A DNA stretch of 64,000 bases from Bacteroides fragilis (GTDB taxonomy: Bacteria; Bacteroidota; Bacteroidia; Bacteroidales; Bacteroidaceae), in assembly GCF_019583405.1 (NCBI RefSeq), contig NZ_SZUU01000002.1, positions 496,001-560,000 of the forward strand, given 5' to 3'. Both the position numbers and the translations under genes were made by a program. Positions 10,801 through 18,724 of this stretch are shown piece after piece (position 1 is the stretch's first letter; each line of letters begins with the position of its first letter). The notes below the pieces were generated by a model. The model worked only from the letters and a program-made list of their open reading frames with translations, was not told the DNA's origin and ran no database searches.

Positions 10801-10870
10801 TCAATGACAAGAATAGCCCAAACAACAGGGGCAGAATCATACGACAGATTCTAAGATTAACTTGCTTCAT
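7862..10870 (-). CDS. osuA: SusC-family TonB-dependent starch receptor (OsuA-like)
   Basis: 1002 residues from the Met at 10870 (MKQVNLRICRMILPLLFG, a normal signal peptide ending AYAQQ); a start 24 nt further up would add an unlikely charged leader. Order: carboxypeptidase-like N-terminal domain (GEPVIGANVVVKDNSSIGT, about 30-100), TonB-box region VVIGYGTVKKNDVTGSV, plug with VRGGSSMSASNDPLIVIDG, then a 22-strand barrel ending in MIGLNLNF. It imports malto-oligosaccharides across the outer membrane together with the SusD partner. First gene of osuABCD. In B. fragilis this operon is reported to be induced by maltose through OsuR and, independently, by oxygen. Confidence 0.93.
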   Translation of the reverse strand: MKQVNLRICRMILPLLFGLFLSLSAYAQQVSVKGHVKDSTGEPVIGANVVVKDNSSIGTITDLNGNFVLSVPQHSTLVISFIGYKPVEVKAAPSVAVTLQDDAVMLQEAVVIGYGTVKKNDVTGSVMAIDADKMVKGMATSASDLLVGKAAGVSVITDGGAPGAGATIRVRGGSSMSASNDPLIVIDGVPVDNTEIKGMGNPLSTVHPNDIETFTILKDASATAIYGSRASNGVIIITTKKGQSGRVKVDYSGTFSISTKSNTVDVMKADDFRNFVIEKFGENSLQANALGKTSTDWQDEIFRTAFSTDHNVSVSGAVPHMPYRVSVAYTNENGILKTSNMQRLTGAINLNPNFFDKKLNIQLNVKGVYNKNRFADRAAIGLATQYDPTQPVYMEGNPYGNGYFMYMKQEGDKISPIDIGLANPVAMLEEKDDKSTVYRSIGNAQIDYKFHFLPELRANLNLGYDVSKSKGDVIIADNSPLSYCTGNFKSGFGENSHYTQLKRNTLLDFYLNYANTFGVNYIDVMAGYSWQHFYNSTTNSYPYSAAYAEKTGEEFYKRGDDYASESYLVSFFGRLNYTLLNRYLVTFTLRNDGSSRFSPDNRWGLFPSVALAWKLNEESFLKNVNAISDLKLRLGYGVTGQQNLGNGDYPYMARYMYSKAGANYYFGDTEYSLIAPQPYDQNLKWEETTTWNVGIDYGFLNGRITGTIDYYFRKTKDLLNTVTAPAGTNFSNQLLTNVGTLENKGFEFSINAHAVSTKDWNWNIGYNISYNKNKITKMTFNDDPNYAGVIHGGIDGGTGYNALIHRVGEAFNSFYVFEQIYGPDGKPIEGAYVDQNGDNQINDADLICFKKAAPDVFMGLTSQLSYKNWDFSFALRGSFGNYVYNNVQSNREAYEGANMYDQTGFLKNRLTSARSTDFKNAQYRSSYYVQNASFVRMDNISLGYTFNKLFNDKQSARVYATVQNPFVITKYKGLDPEISGEGIDNNIYPRPRVFMIGLNLNF

Positions 10871-10966
10871 GCATTTAAAAATTAAAGTTAACAATATAAA
10901 TATTAATATGATTTCTAAACTTTACATAGAGAATGAACGACTCCATTCCTGTTCTTGATTACGTAG

Positions 10967-10974
10967 CAAAAATA
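10967..10974 (-). promoter_or_regulatory. Candidate -7 box of the osuA promoter
   Basis: The minus strand reads TATTTTTG, an exact match to TAnnTTTG, about 95 nt before the osuA start. No TTTG lies 19-21 nt upstream, as expected of an activator-dependent promoter. Confidence 0.45.
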
Positions 10975-11030
10975 GTATATTAAGCGACAGCCACTTATTT
11001 AATGTCCGACAAATCCGCTCCCGCAACTAC

Positions 11031-11042
11031 GCAAACGATTGC
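11031..11042. promoter_or_regulatory. Candidate LacI-family operator upstream of osuA
   Basis: GCAAACGATTGC is a palindrome centred on CG (half-site GCAAA/GCAAT), the usual form of PurR/CcpA-type LacI-family operators. It lies about 57 bp upstream of the osuA -7 box, a position suited to activation, and about 320 bp before the LacI-type gene. Found by eye only; no second copy was seen in the locus. Confidence 0.45.
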
Positions 11043-11098
11043 ACCGTAAAAGCGGGGTTATAGCACATTGTCACCGAACTTTTTAGCCTCCTTTACAC

Positions 11099-11106
11099 TA
11101 TTTTTG
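11099..11106 (+). promoter_or_regulatory. Possible -7 box for the LacI-type regulator
   Basis: TATTTTTG on the plus strand matches TAnnTTTG, but no -33 TTTG is at the right distance. A transcript from here would carry repeat copy 2 in its leader. Confidence 0.3.
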
Positions 11107-11187
11107 TATCATATTAAACAAATCCGTAAATACATTGGTTTTGTTTTTATATAAAATCATTTACCTTTGGGTGAAAAACGAATCGAG

Positions 11188-11342
11188 TTCACCACAGAGG
11201 GACACAGAGTTTCACAGAGGTTAATCAGCTGCGCTCTATTTGTTTTCAGACAAAAGAACAGATAAACAAATAAAGGATAGTATGTCCTTTGGTTCTTATG
11301 TCTAAAAAAAAACTCTGTGCCCTCTGTGTCCTCTGTGGTGAA
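11188..11342. repeat. Palindromic CACAGAG repeat, copy 2 (longest)
   Basis: Left arm TTCACCACAGAGGGACACAG plus TTTCACAGAGG; right arm AACTCTGTGCCCTCTGTG ending CCTCTGTGGTGAA. The loop is about 80 nt and unlike the other copies. It ends 19 nt before the LacI-type start codon. Reading through it in frame gives a false N-terminal extension (KKKLCALCVLCGEF). Confidence 0.85.
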
Positions 11343-11360
11343 TTTCAAAACCAATCAACC

Positions 11361-12371
11361 ATGAATAAACCGCAAATCACAATCAAAGACATCGCCCGCG
11401 AACTGGGAGTCTCCCCCTCCACCGTATCGAGGGCCTTGAAGGACAATCCCGACATCAGCCAGGAAACAAGGGACGCTATACATAAGTACGCGCGCGAACA
11501 TAATTATAAGCCTAATGTATTGGCACTGAACCTGCGAACGAGCCGTTCCAACACCATCGGGGTCATCATTCCACAACTCGTGCACCACTTTTTTTCGTGT
11601 GTGCTGAGCGGCATCGAGGAGACGGCGGCAAAAGCCGGATACAACATCCTGGTGGCACAGAGCAACGAAGAGTATGAACGGGAAGTGAAAATCGTCCACT
11701 CTTTTCTCGCGGCACGGGTTTGCGGGGTCATCACTTCCCTGGCCAAAGACACCTCTCGATACGACCATTACCAGGAGTTGCTGGACAATAATATCCCCAT
11801 CGTGTTTTACGACCGTATCTGTACCGGAATCAATACCGAACGGGTGGTGGTGGACGATTACGCGGGCTCGTTTGCGGCGGTGGAGTATATGATACAGACC
11901 GGATGCAAACGCATCTTTTTTTACAGCGCCGCCCCTCACCTCGAAATCTCCAAGAACCGGCGGAACGGTTATCTGGATGCCATGAAGAAGTACCGGATTC
12001 CGGTAGACCAGAGTATGATCAAGCTGTGTGATACCCGCGAAAAAGCAATTGCCATTACTCCCGCCCTGCTGGAAGGCCCCGACCGTCCGGACGGTTTCTT
12101 TGCCATCAACGACGAAACGGCATCGGGCATCCTCTATTCCTGCAAACTGGTGGGACGGAAAGTGCCGGACGAAGTGTCCATCTGCGGGTTCACAGACGGA
12201 GCCATTGCCCAAAGCACAGACCCGAAACTGACCACGGTAGAGCAGCACGGCGAGGAGGTAGGCAAAAGTGCCATCAGGCTGCTGATAGAAAAACTGGAGG
12301 GAAACGATGAAGGAAAAAGCAGCAACAAAATCGTGCGGACCAACCTGGTGGTACGAGGAACAACGAAATAA
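11361..12371 (+). CDS. LacI-family transcriptional regulator of the starch/maltose locus
   Basis: 336 residues from MNKPQITIKDIARELG; the frame is open 72 nt further upstream but that part is translated repeat. The N-terminal helix-turn-helix IKDIARELGVSPSTVSRAL (about 7-25) and hinge (NVLALNLR) are typical, followed by a periplasmic-binding-like sensor domain (IGVIIPQLVHHFFSCVLSG onward, to about 330). It is divergent from osuABCD and precedes the maltose transporter gene, so maltose or a malto-oligosaccharide is the likely effector. The B. fragilis osu operon has an activator called OsuR, whose loss also blocks maltose growth. This gene fits that role by position, but I cannot confirm that it is osuR. 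It is not related to the membrane-bound SusR of B. thetaiotaomicron. Confidence 0.88.
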   Translation: MNKPQITIKDIARELGVSPSTVSRALKDNPDISQETRDAIHKYAREHNYKPNVLALNLRTSRSNTIGVIIPQLVHHFFSCVLSGIEETAAKAGYNILVAQSNEEYEREVKIVHSFLAARVCGVITSLAKDTSRYDHYQELLDNNIPIVFYDRICTGINTERVVVDDYAGSFAAVEYMIQTGCKRIFFYSAAPHLEISKNRRNGYLDAMKKYRIPVDQSMIKLCDTREKAIAITPALLEGPDRPDGFFAINDETASGILYSCKLVGRKVPDEVSICGFTDGAIAQSTDPKLTTVEQHGEEVGKSAIRLLIEKLEGNDEGKSSNKIVRTNLVVRGTTK

Positions 12372-12377
12372 ACCGGG

Positions 12378-12480
12378 TTCACCACAGAGGACACGGAGGA
12401 CACAGAGTTTTAATCTCTTGTTTGTCGGATTATTTTAAGAGAAAATCTTCTCTGTGCCCTCTGTGTCCTCCGTGGTGAAT
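12378..12480. repeat. Palindromic CACAGAG repeat, copy 3
   Basis: It starts 6 nt after the regulator's stop codon. Left arm TTCACCACAGAGGACACGGA; right arm CTCTGTGCCCTCTGTGTCC ending CCGTGGTGAA. The loop (TTTTAATCTCTTGTTTG, then TTATTTTAAGAGAAAATCTT) is the reverse complement of the loop in copy 7 with very few changes, so the two are the same element in opposite orientation. Confidence 0.9.
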
Positions 12481-12513
12481 CCATTTCTAACGAAATCATT
12501 TATCATAAATATC

Positions 12514-13830
12514 ATGAAAGTAAAACCTGACTTAAGTTTTTGGAAGCTGTGGAACATCAGCTTTGGTTTTTTCGGCGTACAGATTGCATACGCACTGCAA
12601 AGCGCCAACATCAGCCGCATATTTGCTACATTAGGCGCCGATCCGCACAGTCTGAGCTATTTCTGGATACTCCCTCCGTTAGCGGGAATCATCGTACAGC
12701 CCATCATCGGTTCGGCAAGCGACAAAACCTGGACACGCTTCGGGCGGCGCATCCCTTACCTTTTTGTAGGTTCGCTGATCGCGGTGCTCGTGATGTGCCT
12801 GCTGCCCAATGCAGGCAGTTTCGGCATGGCAGTGGGCACGGCGATGACCTTCGGACTGGTGTCGCTGATGTTCCTCGATACTTCGATCAACATGGCCATG
12901 CAGCCTTTCAAAATGCTGGTGGGCGACATGGTAAACGAGAAACAGAAGGGACTGGCCTACTCCATCCAGAGCTTCCTATGCAATGCCGGCAGCCTGGTAG
13001 GTTATCTGTTCCCGTTCATCTTCACGTTTATCGGCATCAGCAATACGGCGGGCAAGGGGACGGTACCCGATTCGGTGATTTACTCGTTCTACATCGGTGC
13101 CGCCATCCTGATCCTGTGCGTCATCTACACCACGGTAAAAGTGAAAGAGATGCCCCCGAAAGAGTTTGAAGAATTCCACGGTATCACAGCCGACGAAAAG
13201 AAAGAGAAAACCGACTTCATCTCTCTGCTGAAGCATGCCCCGAAAGTATTCTGGACGGTAGGCCTGGTACAGTTCTTCTGCTGGGCGGCCTTCATGTACA
13301 TGTGGACGTATACCAACGGTGCCATCGCAGCCACCGTATGGGACACCACCGACGTGCAGAGCGCAGGCTATCAGGAAGCGGGCAACTGGGTAGGTGTCCT
13401 GTTTGCCGTACAGGCCATCGGCTCGGTCATCTGGGCAGTGGTGCTCCCCCTGTTCAAGGCACGCAAGCAGGCCTATGCACTGAGCCTCGTGCTGGGTGGC
13501 GCCGGATTTATATCCACCCTCTTCTTCCACAACGAATACCTGCTGTTTGCCTCCTACCTGCTGATCGGATGCGCCTGGGCAGCCATGCTCGCCCTGCCGT
13601 TCACCATCCTGACCAATTCTGTTTCGGGCAAGAACATGGGTGCTTACCTGGGATTGTTCAACGGGACAATCTGCGTTCCGCAAATTGTAGCGGCACTCGT
13701 CGGCGGAGGCATCCTCCACCTTGTCGGCGGACATCAGGTGAACATGCTGGTATTGGCGGGCGTACTGCTGATCGTGGGAGCCGTTTGCGTCTATTTCATC
13801 AAAGAGACGGTGGTGCATCACGAAAAGTAA
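12514..13830 (+). CDS. MFS/GPH-type sugar transporter, probably maltose/maltodextrin
   Basis: 438 residues from MKVKPDLSFWKLWN; the 60 nt of open frame upstream are translated repeat. About twelve membrane helices. The start SFWKLWNISFGFFGVQIAYALQ, the loop GSASDKTWTRFGRRIPY (the MFS loop 2-3 motif with D and RxGRR) and NSVSGKNMGAYLGLFN resemble the SLC45/GPH-like disaccharide carriers found next to GH65 genes in Bacteroidetes. It would bring maltose into the cytoplasm by cation symport. It probably forms one transcription unit with the LacI-type gene (142 bp gap filled by repeat copy 3). The substrate is inferred from its neighbours. Confidence 0.85.
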   Translation: MKVKPDLSFWKLWNISFGFFGVQIAYALQSANISRIFATLGADPHSLSYFWILPPLAGIIVQPIIGSASDKTWTRFGRRIPYLFVGSLIAVLVMCLLPNAGSFGMAVGTAMTFGLVSLMFLDTSINMAMQPFKMLVGDMVNEKQKGLAYSIQSFLCNAGSLVGYLFPFIFTFIGISNTAGKGTVPDSVIYSFYIGAAILILCVIYTTVKVKEMPPKEFEEFHGITADEKKEKTDFISLLKHAPKVFWTVGLVQFFCWAAFMYMWTYTNGAIAATVWDTTDVQSAGYQEAGNWVGVLFAVQAIGSVIWAVVLPLFKARKQAYALSLVLGGAGFISTLFFHNEYLLFASYLLIGCAWAAMLALPFTILTNSVSGKNMGAYLGLFNGTICVPQIVAALVGGGILHLVGGHQVNMLVLAGVLLIVGAVCVYFIKETVVHHEK

Positions 13831-13843
13831 GCCGGAGAGAGGA

Positions 13844-13970
13844 GTGTGTGTCGAAATCCACCACAGAGGACACAGAGTAACACAGAGGCGATTTAAAGTT
13901 GTTGATTATTAATAAAAAGACTCTGTGATACTCTGTGTTACTCCGTGGTGAAAAGGGTTCTGACACATCC
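13844..13970. repeat. Palindromic CACAGAG repeat, copy 4 (with outer arms)
   Basis: Core CCACCACAGAGGACACAGAG to CTCTGTGTTACTCCGTGGTG. Beyond the core an outer inverted pair is visible, GTGTGTGTC (13844-13852) and GACACATCC (13962-13970). The core loop, containing TTGATTATTAATAAAAAGAC, is nearly identical to copy 11, 44 kb away. Confidence 0.88.
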
Positions 13971-13997
13971 CCTCTTCCGGTCACTCAACCTCGCCTG

Positions 13998-15866
13998 TCA
14001 CTCCATAAAGATGATCTTACCGTTCGCGTCATACTGATAAGGATACCTCTCTGCCGCCCGGTTCATATCACTGACCTTATCGGTAACAGGACCCGCGATA
14101 ATTTCCACATCGGTCAGCGTCAAATCGGTTTCATCAGACCCGGTCCCAAATCCATAAGTTCCTTTATTGCAAGTGGTATAGCACCCGGTCATTCGGGCTG
14201 CTCCATCGTAGAGGTCATATCGCCCGAACAGTCCGCCTACATTATCACCATAGCTGCCGGTCGTGCCGACGGTTCCCGTAGCGTAACAAGCCTGTATAGA
14301 TTGCGTAGATTGCTGCTGTGAAGCGCCGATAAGTCCGCCCAAACAATTCTCCCGATTATTGGTAGCGGACGACACGTCCCCCGTGGCGTAACACAGCACA
14401 ATGCTTTGTATAGCGCCATTCATGCCATTGAGCCCTATCAACCCTCCCAGGTTAACTCTGCCGTTTCCATCGGAAGTAACCGTTCCGGTAGCATAACAGG
14501 CCATAATCGTCTGCGCGCTAAAATTACCGGAGTTCCCCCCTATCAACCCACCGGCATAGGATCCTCGCACACCGGTCAGAATTACATTGCCCGTGGCAGA
14601 ACAGTCCGTAATGGTACCGACTTGCTGGGCCATACCTATCAATCCGCCCACAGCATCTTCGGCAGTCACAGCGCAGGCAGCCTTGCTATGAAGAACGGTG
14701 CCTGCATTGACTTCGCCTATCAGTCCGCCTACATCATTCTGTCCGATAATTTCTCCGCCAAGCACCGTGCAAGATTCTATGTCACTGTTTTCCGTCACTC
14801 CTATCAGGCCGCCGATCTTCCAACAGTTCTCACCATTCACTTCTATATCCGTCACCTGACAACCGGTAACCGTACTGCTCCGGGCTGCTCCGATCAGTCC
14901 GCCTATATACCCCCTTTGAAGCACCTCGAATTTCGGAGATTCAATCCGGATATTCTTTATCTCCGCCGACACAGCATAGCCCACTAAACCATAGTAACCA
15001 AAGACATCCGCTTTTTCTATTTTCAGGTTCGACACCGTATGATCCTGTCCGTCCAGCACACCGCTGAAGCCGGCCGAACCGTCTTCCCCTCCGACAGGCG
15101 TCCAGCGGGTCCCGTTCAGGTCGATGTCCGCTTCAAGCCTGAAATGCCTGCCGCTGTACGCATCGCCCCGGTTCACACTGTAGGCCAGCCCCATCAGGTC
15201 CGCTTTGTTCCTGATCCGGTAGGGTTTGGCTGCCGTACCGTCATTTTCGGCGTTCTTCGTCAGGCTCAGTACATAGAAGGTGTTGTGTCCCGCATTGTCC
15301 GTAGCCATCAGCGTCACGTCATTCTTTCCGGTGATGGCGGTGGCGTCGATCTTCCTGTTTGTCTCGTCAACAGTCACAAGCCATCCGTCATTGGTTTGCC
15401 TGAACAGCGATACACGCACTTTACCGGCATCTCCCTTTATTTGATAGGTGATTCCGTCCATCTCGTCCATGGCGATGGCCCGGCTCAGGTTTATGGGAGT
15501 GGTCCCCGAAAAGAAATCCAGTCCCAGCGCGATATACTTAGGGATGCGCAAAGTGGGGTTGTCCGTCAGATCGTCCGGAGTGTTATCAGACAGAATGAAC
15601 ACGACGTAGTCCGGGTCCGAATTGTCCATGCCCGCAAAAACAGCGTCTTTTCCATCGGTTCCGTTGGTTCCGTCAACCCCGTCAGTTCCATTAGTTCCGT
15701 TATCGCCGGATACTTTCGTCCATGTCCCGCCGCCATCTACCGAAAGATACACAGCGTCCGCCTTGTACCCGTCCCCCAATTCCGACCCGGTTTTCAAAGT
15801 CGGGGAAATTGCCTTATCACCTTCATCACCGGTGGTACGTATCTTGTCTCCATTGGCATCCGTCAT
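13998..15866 (-). pseudogene. 5'-truncated GLUG-repeat / collagen-like surface protein
   Basis: 622 residues from the only usable ATG. The frame is open another 21 codons upstream to a TGA but contains no ATG, no signal peptide and no lipobox, so the secretion leader that relatives carry is missing. The visible part begins in the middle of a domain (VYLSVDGGGTWTKV), continues with collagen-like G-T-N/D triplets (about 55-75), an Ig-like part, and then about eight GLUG-type repeats (VGGLIG, YIGGLIGA, LGGLIGLN, VGGLFGR; about 290-570) with short CYATG strands between them. GLUG proteins are surface adhesin-like. It lies on the strand opposite to its neighbours, between repeat copies 4 and 5. 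Most likely it is a gene remnant. It could still be translated from 15866 but would stay in the cytoplasm. Confidence 0.65.
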
Positions 15867-15926
15867 CCAGGCGTGACTACTGCCATACTCGGAACATTGA
15901 GAATCAACGCAATGAATCCTTAAAAA

Positions 15927-16030
15927 GTGTCAGAATTTATCACAAAGTAACACAAAACGCATTTCAAGTCATTGATAATCGACATAAATACTCTGTGTCT
16001 TCCACGATAAAAAAAGACTTTTGACACACA
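15927..16030. repeat. Palindromic CACAGAG repeat, copy 5 (degenerate)
   Basis: The outer arms AGTGTCAGAATTTATCAC and GACTTTTGACACAC are kept. The inner units have decayed (CACAAAGTAACACAAAAC; CTCTGTGTCTTCCACGAT). The loop CATTGATAATCGACATAAAT matches copy 1. It sits at the broken 5' end of the GLUG gene. Confidence 0.75.
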
Positions 16031-16096
16031 ATGATTGTACATCAAAGTTTTTTTTGTATCTTGGGTGCCGATCTAAAAAACACAATCTCAATGACC

Positions 16097-18412
16097 ATGA
16101 AAAAATTCCTCAAGGTAGACGAATGGAACATCATAGAAGAAGGTTTCCACGCTGACAACCTTCGCGCTTCGGAAAGTATATTCAGTCTCGGTAATGGACG
16201 TTTCGGACAGCGGGGCAATTTTGAAGAATCCTACAGCAGCGACTCCCTGAAGGGGTCTTACGTGGCAGGAATCACTTTTCTGGACCGCACCCGTGTGGGA
16301 TGGTGGAAAAACGGTTACCCGAGATTCTTTTCACGCATACCAAACACTCCGGACTGGAGTGGCATTTATGTGCGACTGATCGACGAGGAGCTGGATTTGG
16401 CACATTGGGATGTGGAAAGCTATGAACGCAGACTGGACATGAAGGCGGGAATCTCATACCGTGACTTCCGAGTGACATCACCCAAAGGCAGTACATTGGA
16501 AGTCCACGTAGAGCACATCAACAGCATAGACAACCAAAACCTGTGTCTGATAAAGTACAGTGTGACATCTGTGAATTATGAAGGCAAGATCTCGCTGGTA
16601 CCTTATCTAAACGGTGACGTGAAGCACGAAAGCGCCAATTTTGATGAAAAGATGTGGAACATCCTACGCGCCGAAACTACCAACGAATACGCTTACCTTT
16701 GGACACAGACCCGGCGGGAAGATTCACAAATCTGCTGCGCACTGACGTATCAGTTTTTCAGGAACAGCAAACAAATAAGCGTCAGCCCCATCAAGATAGA
16801 AAAAGAAAAACTGACTGGATTCAGTGCCGGAGCAGACGTGAAGCCCGGCGAGAAGGTGACTCTTATCAAGTATACCGCCATCGTGTCGTCACTGCAATGT
16901 GACCGACAGGAGTTGGTAGAGCGTGCAGTGAACGAAGCCAAAGCAGCCAAGGAGCACGGCTGGGAATCACTGACGGTAGCCCACAAGGAACGGTGGGCAA
17001 AAATCTGGGAAGAGACGGATGTAGAGATCAAAGGAGATCCGGAAGCACAACAGGGCATACGGTTCAATATCTTCCAACTAAACCAAAGTTATCAGGGGGA
17101 TGATGTGCGGCTGAATATCGGTCCGAAAGGATTCACAGGAGAAAAATACGGCGGCAACACGCAATGGAACACAGAATTGTGCTGTGTACCCTACTTCTTA
17201 TTGTCCACCCCGAGAGAAGTGTGCCGCAAGCTATTGCTTTACCGCTACAACCAGTTACCCAAAGCCATCGAAAACGCACGTAAACTGGGATTTACCAACG
17301 GAGCGGCACTCTATCCGATGGTAACCATCCACGGTGAAGAATGTCACAATGAATGGGAAATCACTTTCGAAGAGATACACCGCAACAACATCATAGTATA
17401 TGCCATCATGCAGTATGCCAAGGTGACAGGCAACAAAGAGTATATTGCCCGCTACGGACTGGAAGTGATGATTGCCATCTGCCGGTTTTGGAGTCAGCGA
17501 GTGTCCTACTCGCAGGCACGGCAGAAATATGTCCTGCTGGGAGTGACAGGACCTAATGAATACGAAAACAACGTCAATAACAACTGGTACACTAACTTCT
17601 CCTGCGTGCAATGCCTGCAAAGCACCATAGACAGTATTGAGATGGTGGCTCACGAATTTCCGGATGAGTATGCACGGGTGCGCCGTGTCACCAATTTCAA
17701 TTATGCCGAAGAGACTTCGCGCTGGCAGAAAATCATTGATGAAATGTATCTCTCCTGGGATGAACAACGGGGGATCTTTGTACAGGATGACGGCTATCCG
17801 GACAAAGAACTGACCACGGTGGACGACATCCCGGCAAACGAACGACCAATCAACCAATGGTGGTCATGGGACCGTATCCTGCGCTCGTGCTACATCAAGC
17901 AGAGCGACGTGCTGTTAGGACTATTCCTATATTACGAAAACTTTGACCGTGAAACAATTCTCCGCAACTTCCGATTCTACGAACCTCGTACTGTACACGA
18001 ATCGTCCCTGTCACCTTTTGTTCACGCCATTCTGGCCGCCTGGATAGGAGACACGGAGGAAGCTTACCGCCTCTTCCTGCATGCTACACGCTTGGATCTG
18101 GACGACTATAATAATGAAGTACACCAAGGGCTACACATCACAAGCATGGCGGGAAGTTGGCAGGTTATTGTACGCGGATTTGCAGGAATGAAAATACTGG
18201 ACGGACAGCTCGACTTCACCCCCATCATCCCCCAAGCATGGGACAGCTATACATTCAAAGTAAATTTCCGTGGATGCACCCTGCAGATGAAAGTAGAAAA
18301 ACAGGTGATAAAAATCTCTCTTTTAGAAGGATATGAGTTGAACATCCGTATCTCCGAAGTTGTTTATAACCTGAAAAAGGGTAAAGATTTGACTGTACCG
18401 AGGCAGAAATAA
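16097..18412 (+). CDS. GH65 maltose phosphorylase
   Basis: 771 residues from MKKFLKVDEW; an ATG two codons earlier is equally possible. N-terminal beta-sandwich (about 1-270) and (alpha/alpha)6 barrel. GVTGPNEYENNVNNNWYTN carries the general-acid Glu at residue 488, matching the catalytic Glu487 known in Lactobacillus brevis maltose phosphorylase. HESSLSPFVHAILAA near 635 is the phosphate-binding region. Reaction: maltose + phosphate gives glucose and beta-glucose-1-phosphate in the cytoplasm. Kojibiose or trehalose phosphorylases share this fold, but the osu context favours maltose. Its product needs beta-phosphoglucomutase, which is not encoded in this window. Confidence 0.9.
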   Translation: MKKFLKVDEWNIIEEGFHADNLRASESIFSLGNGRFGQRGNFEESYSSDSLKGSYVAGITFLDRTRVGWWKNGYPRFFSRIPNTPDWSGIYVRLIDEELDLAHWDVESYERRLDMKAGISYRDFRVTSPKGSTLEVHVEHINSIDNQNLCLIKYSVTSVNYEGKISLVPYLNGDVKHESANFDEKMWNILRAETTNEYAYLWTQTRREDSQICCALTYQFFRNSKQISVSPIKIEKEKLTGFSAGADVKPGEKVTLIKYTAIVSSLQCDRQELVERAVNEAKAAKEHGWESLTVAHKERWAKIWEETDVEIKGDPEAQQGIRFNIFQLNQSYQGDDVRLNIGPKGFTGEKYGGNTQWNTELCCVPYFLLSTPREVCRKLLLYRYNQLPKAIENARKLGFTNGAALYPMVTIHGEECHNEWEITFEEIHRNNIIVYAIMQYAKVTGNKEYIARYGLEVMIAICRFWSQRVSYSQARQKYVLLGVTGPNEYENNVNNNWYTNFSCVQCLQSTIDSIEMVAHEFPDEYARVRRVTNFNYAEETSRWQKIIDEMYLSWDEQRGIFVQDDGYPDKELTTVDDIPANERPINQWWSWDRILRSCYIKQSDVLLGLFLYYENFDRETILRNFRFYEPRTVHESSLSPFVHAILAAWIGDTEEAYRLFLHATRLDLDDYNNEVHQGLHITSMAGSWQVIVRGFAGMKILDGQLDFTPIIPQAWDSYTFKVNFRGCTLQMKVEKQVIKISLLEGYELNIRISEVVYNLKKGKDLTVPRQK

Positions 18413-18443
18413 ACGATCAACGGTTTTCAACGATGAACGAGGG

Positions 18444-18574
18444 CTCACCACAGAGGACACAGAGTCTCACAGAGTTTTTAATCTCTTTCACCACAGATTA
18501 CACAGGTCTGTTAAGTACAGATTATTAATCAACTTAATTTCTGCTCTGTGTTACTCTGTGTCCTCTGTGGTAAG
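18444..18574. repeat. Palindromic CACAGAG repeat, copy 6 (hybrid)
   Basis: The left arm CTCACCACAGAGGACACAG is followed by a second partial left arm of the other subtype, TTCACCACAGATTACACAGG (about 18488-18507); the right arm is CTCTGTGTTACTCTGTGTCC ending TCTGTGGTAAG. It looks like one element inserted in or recombined with another. The rest of the 312-base gap holds only the efflux promoter. Confidence 0.8.
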
Positions 18575-18672
18575 TTTCCGTTCATCGTTACCAAGTCTCG
18601 CCACACCCGCCTCAGGTTGTTAATAATATTAAATTATCAAACCGGAAAACTGTTTATAGTTTTTCAGTTTCA

Positions 18673-18680
18673 TATCTTTG
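18673..18680 (+). promoter_or_regulatory. -7 box of the RND efflux operon promoter
   Basis: TATCTTTG matches TAnnTTTG about 45 nt before the first gene; the -33 region (TGTT/GTTT) is only a weak match. Confidence 0.5.
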
Positions 18681-18724
18681 CCCCCTCAAAATGAGACTAA
18701 ACAGACTCTTAATCAATGGGAAAT

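Noticed and set aside
11157..11354. Small minus-strand ORF containing TTEDTEGTE, and similar ones at 12435 and 13799
   Set aside because: These peptides are translations of the palindromic repeat, not proteins.
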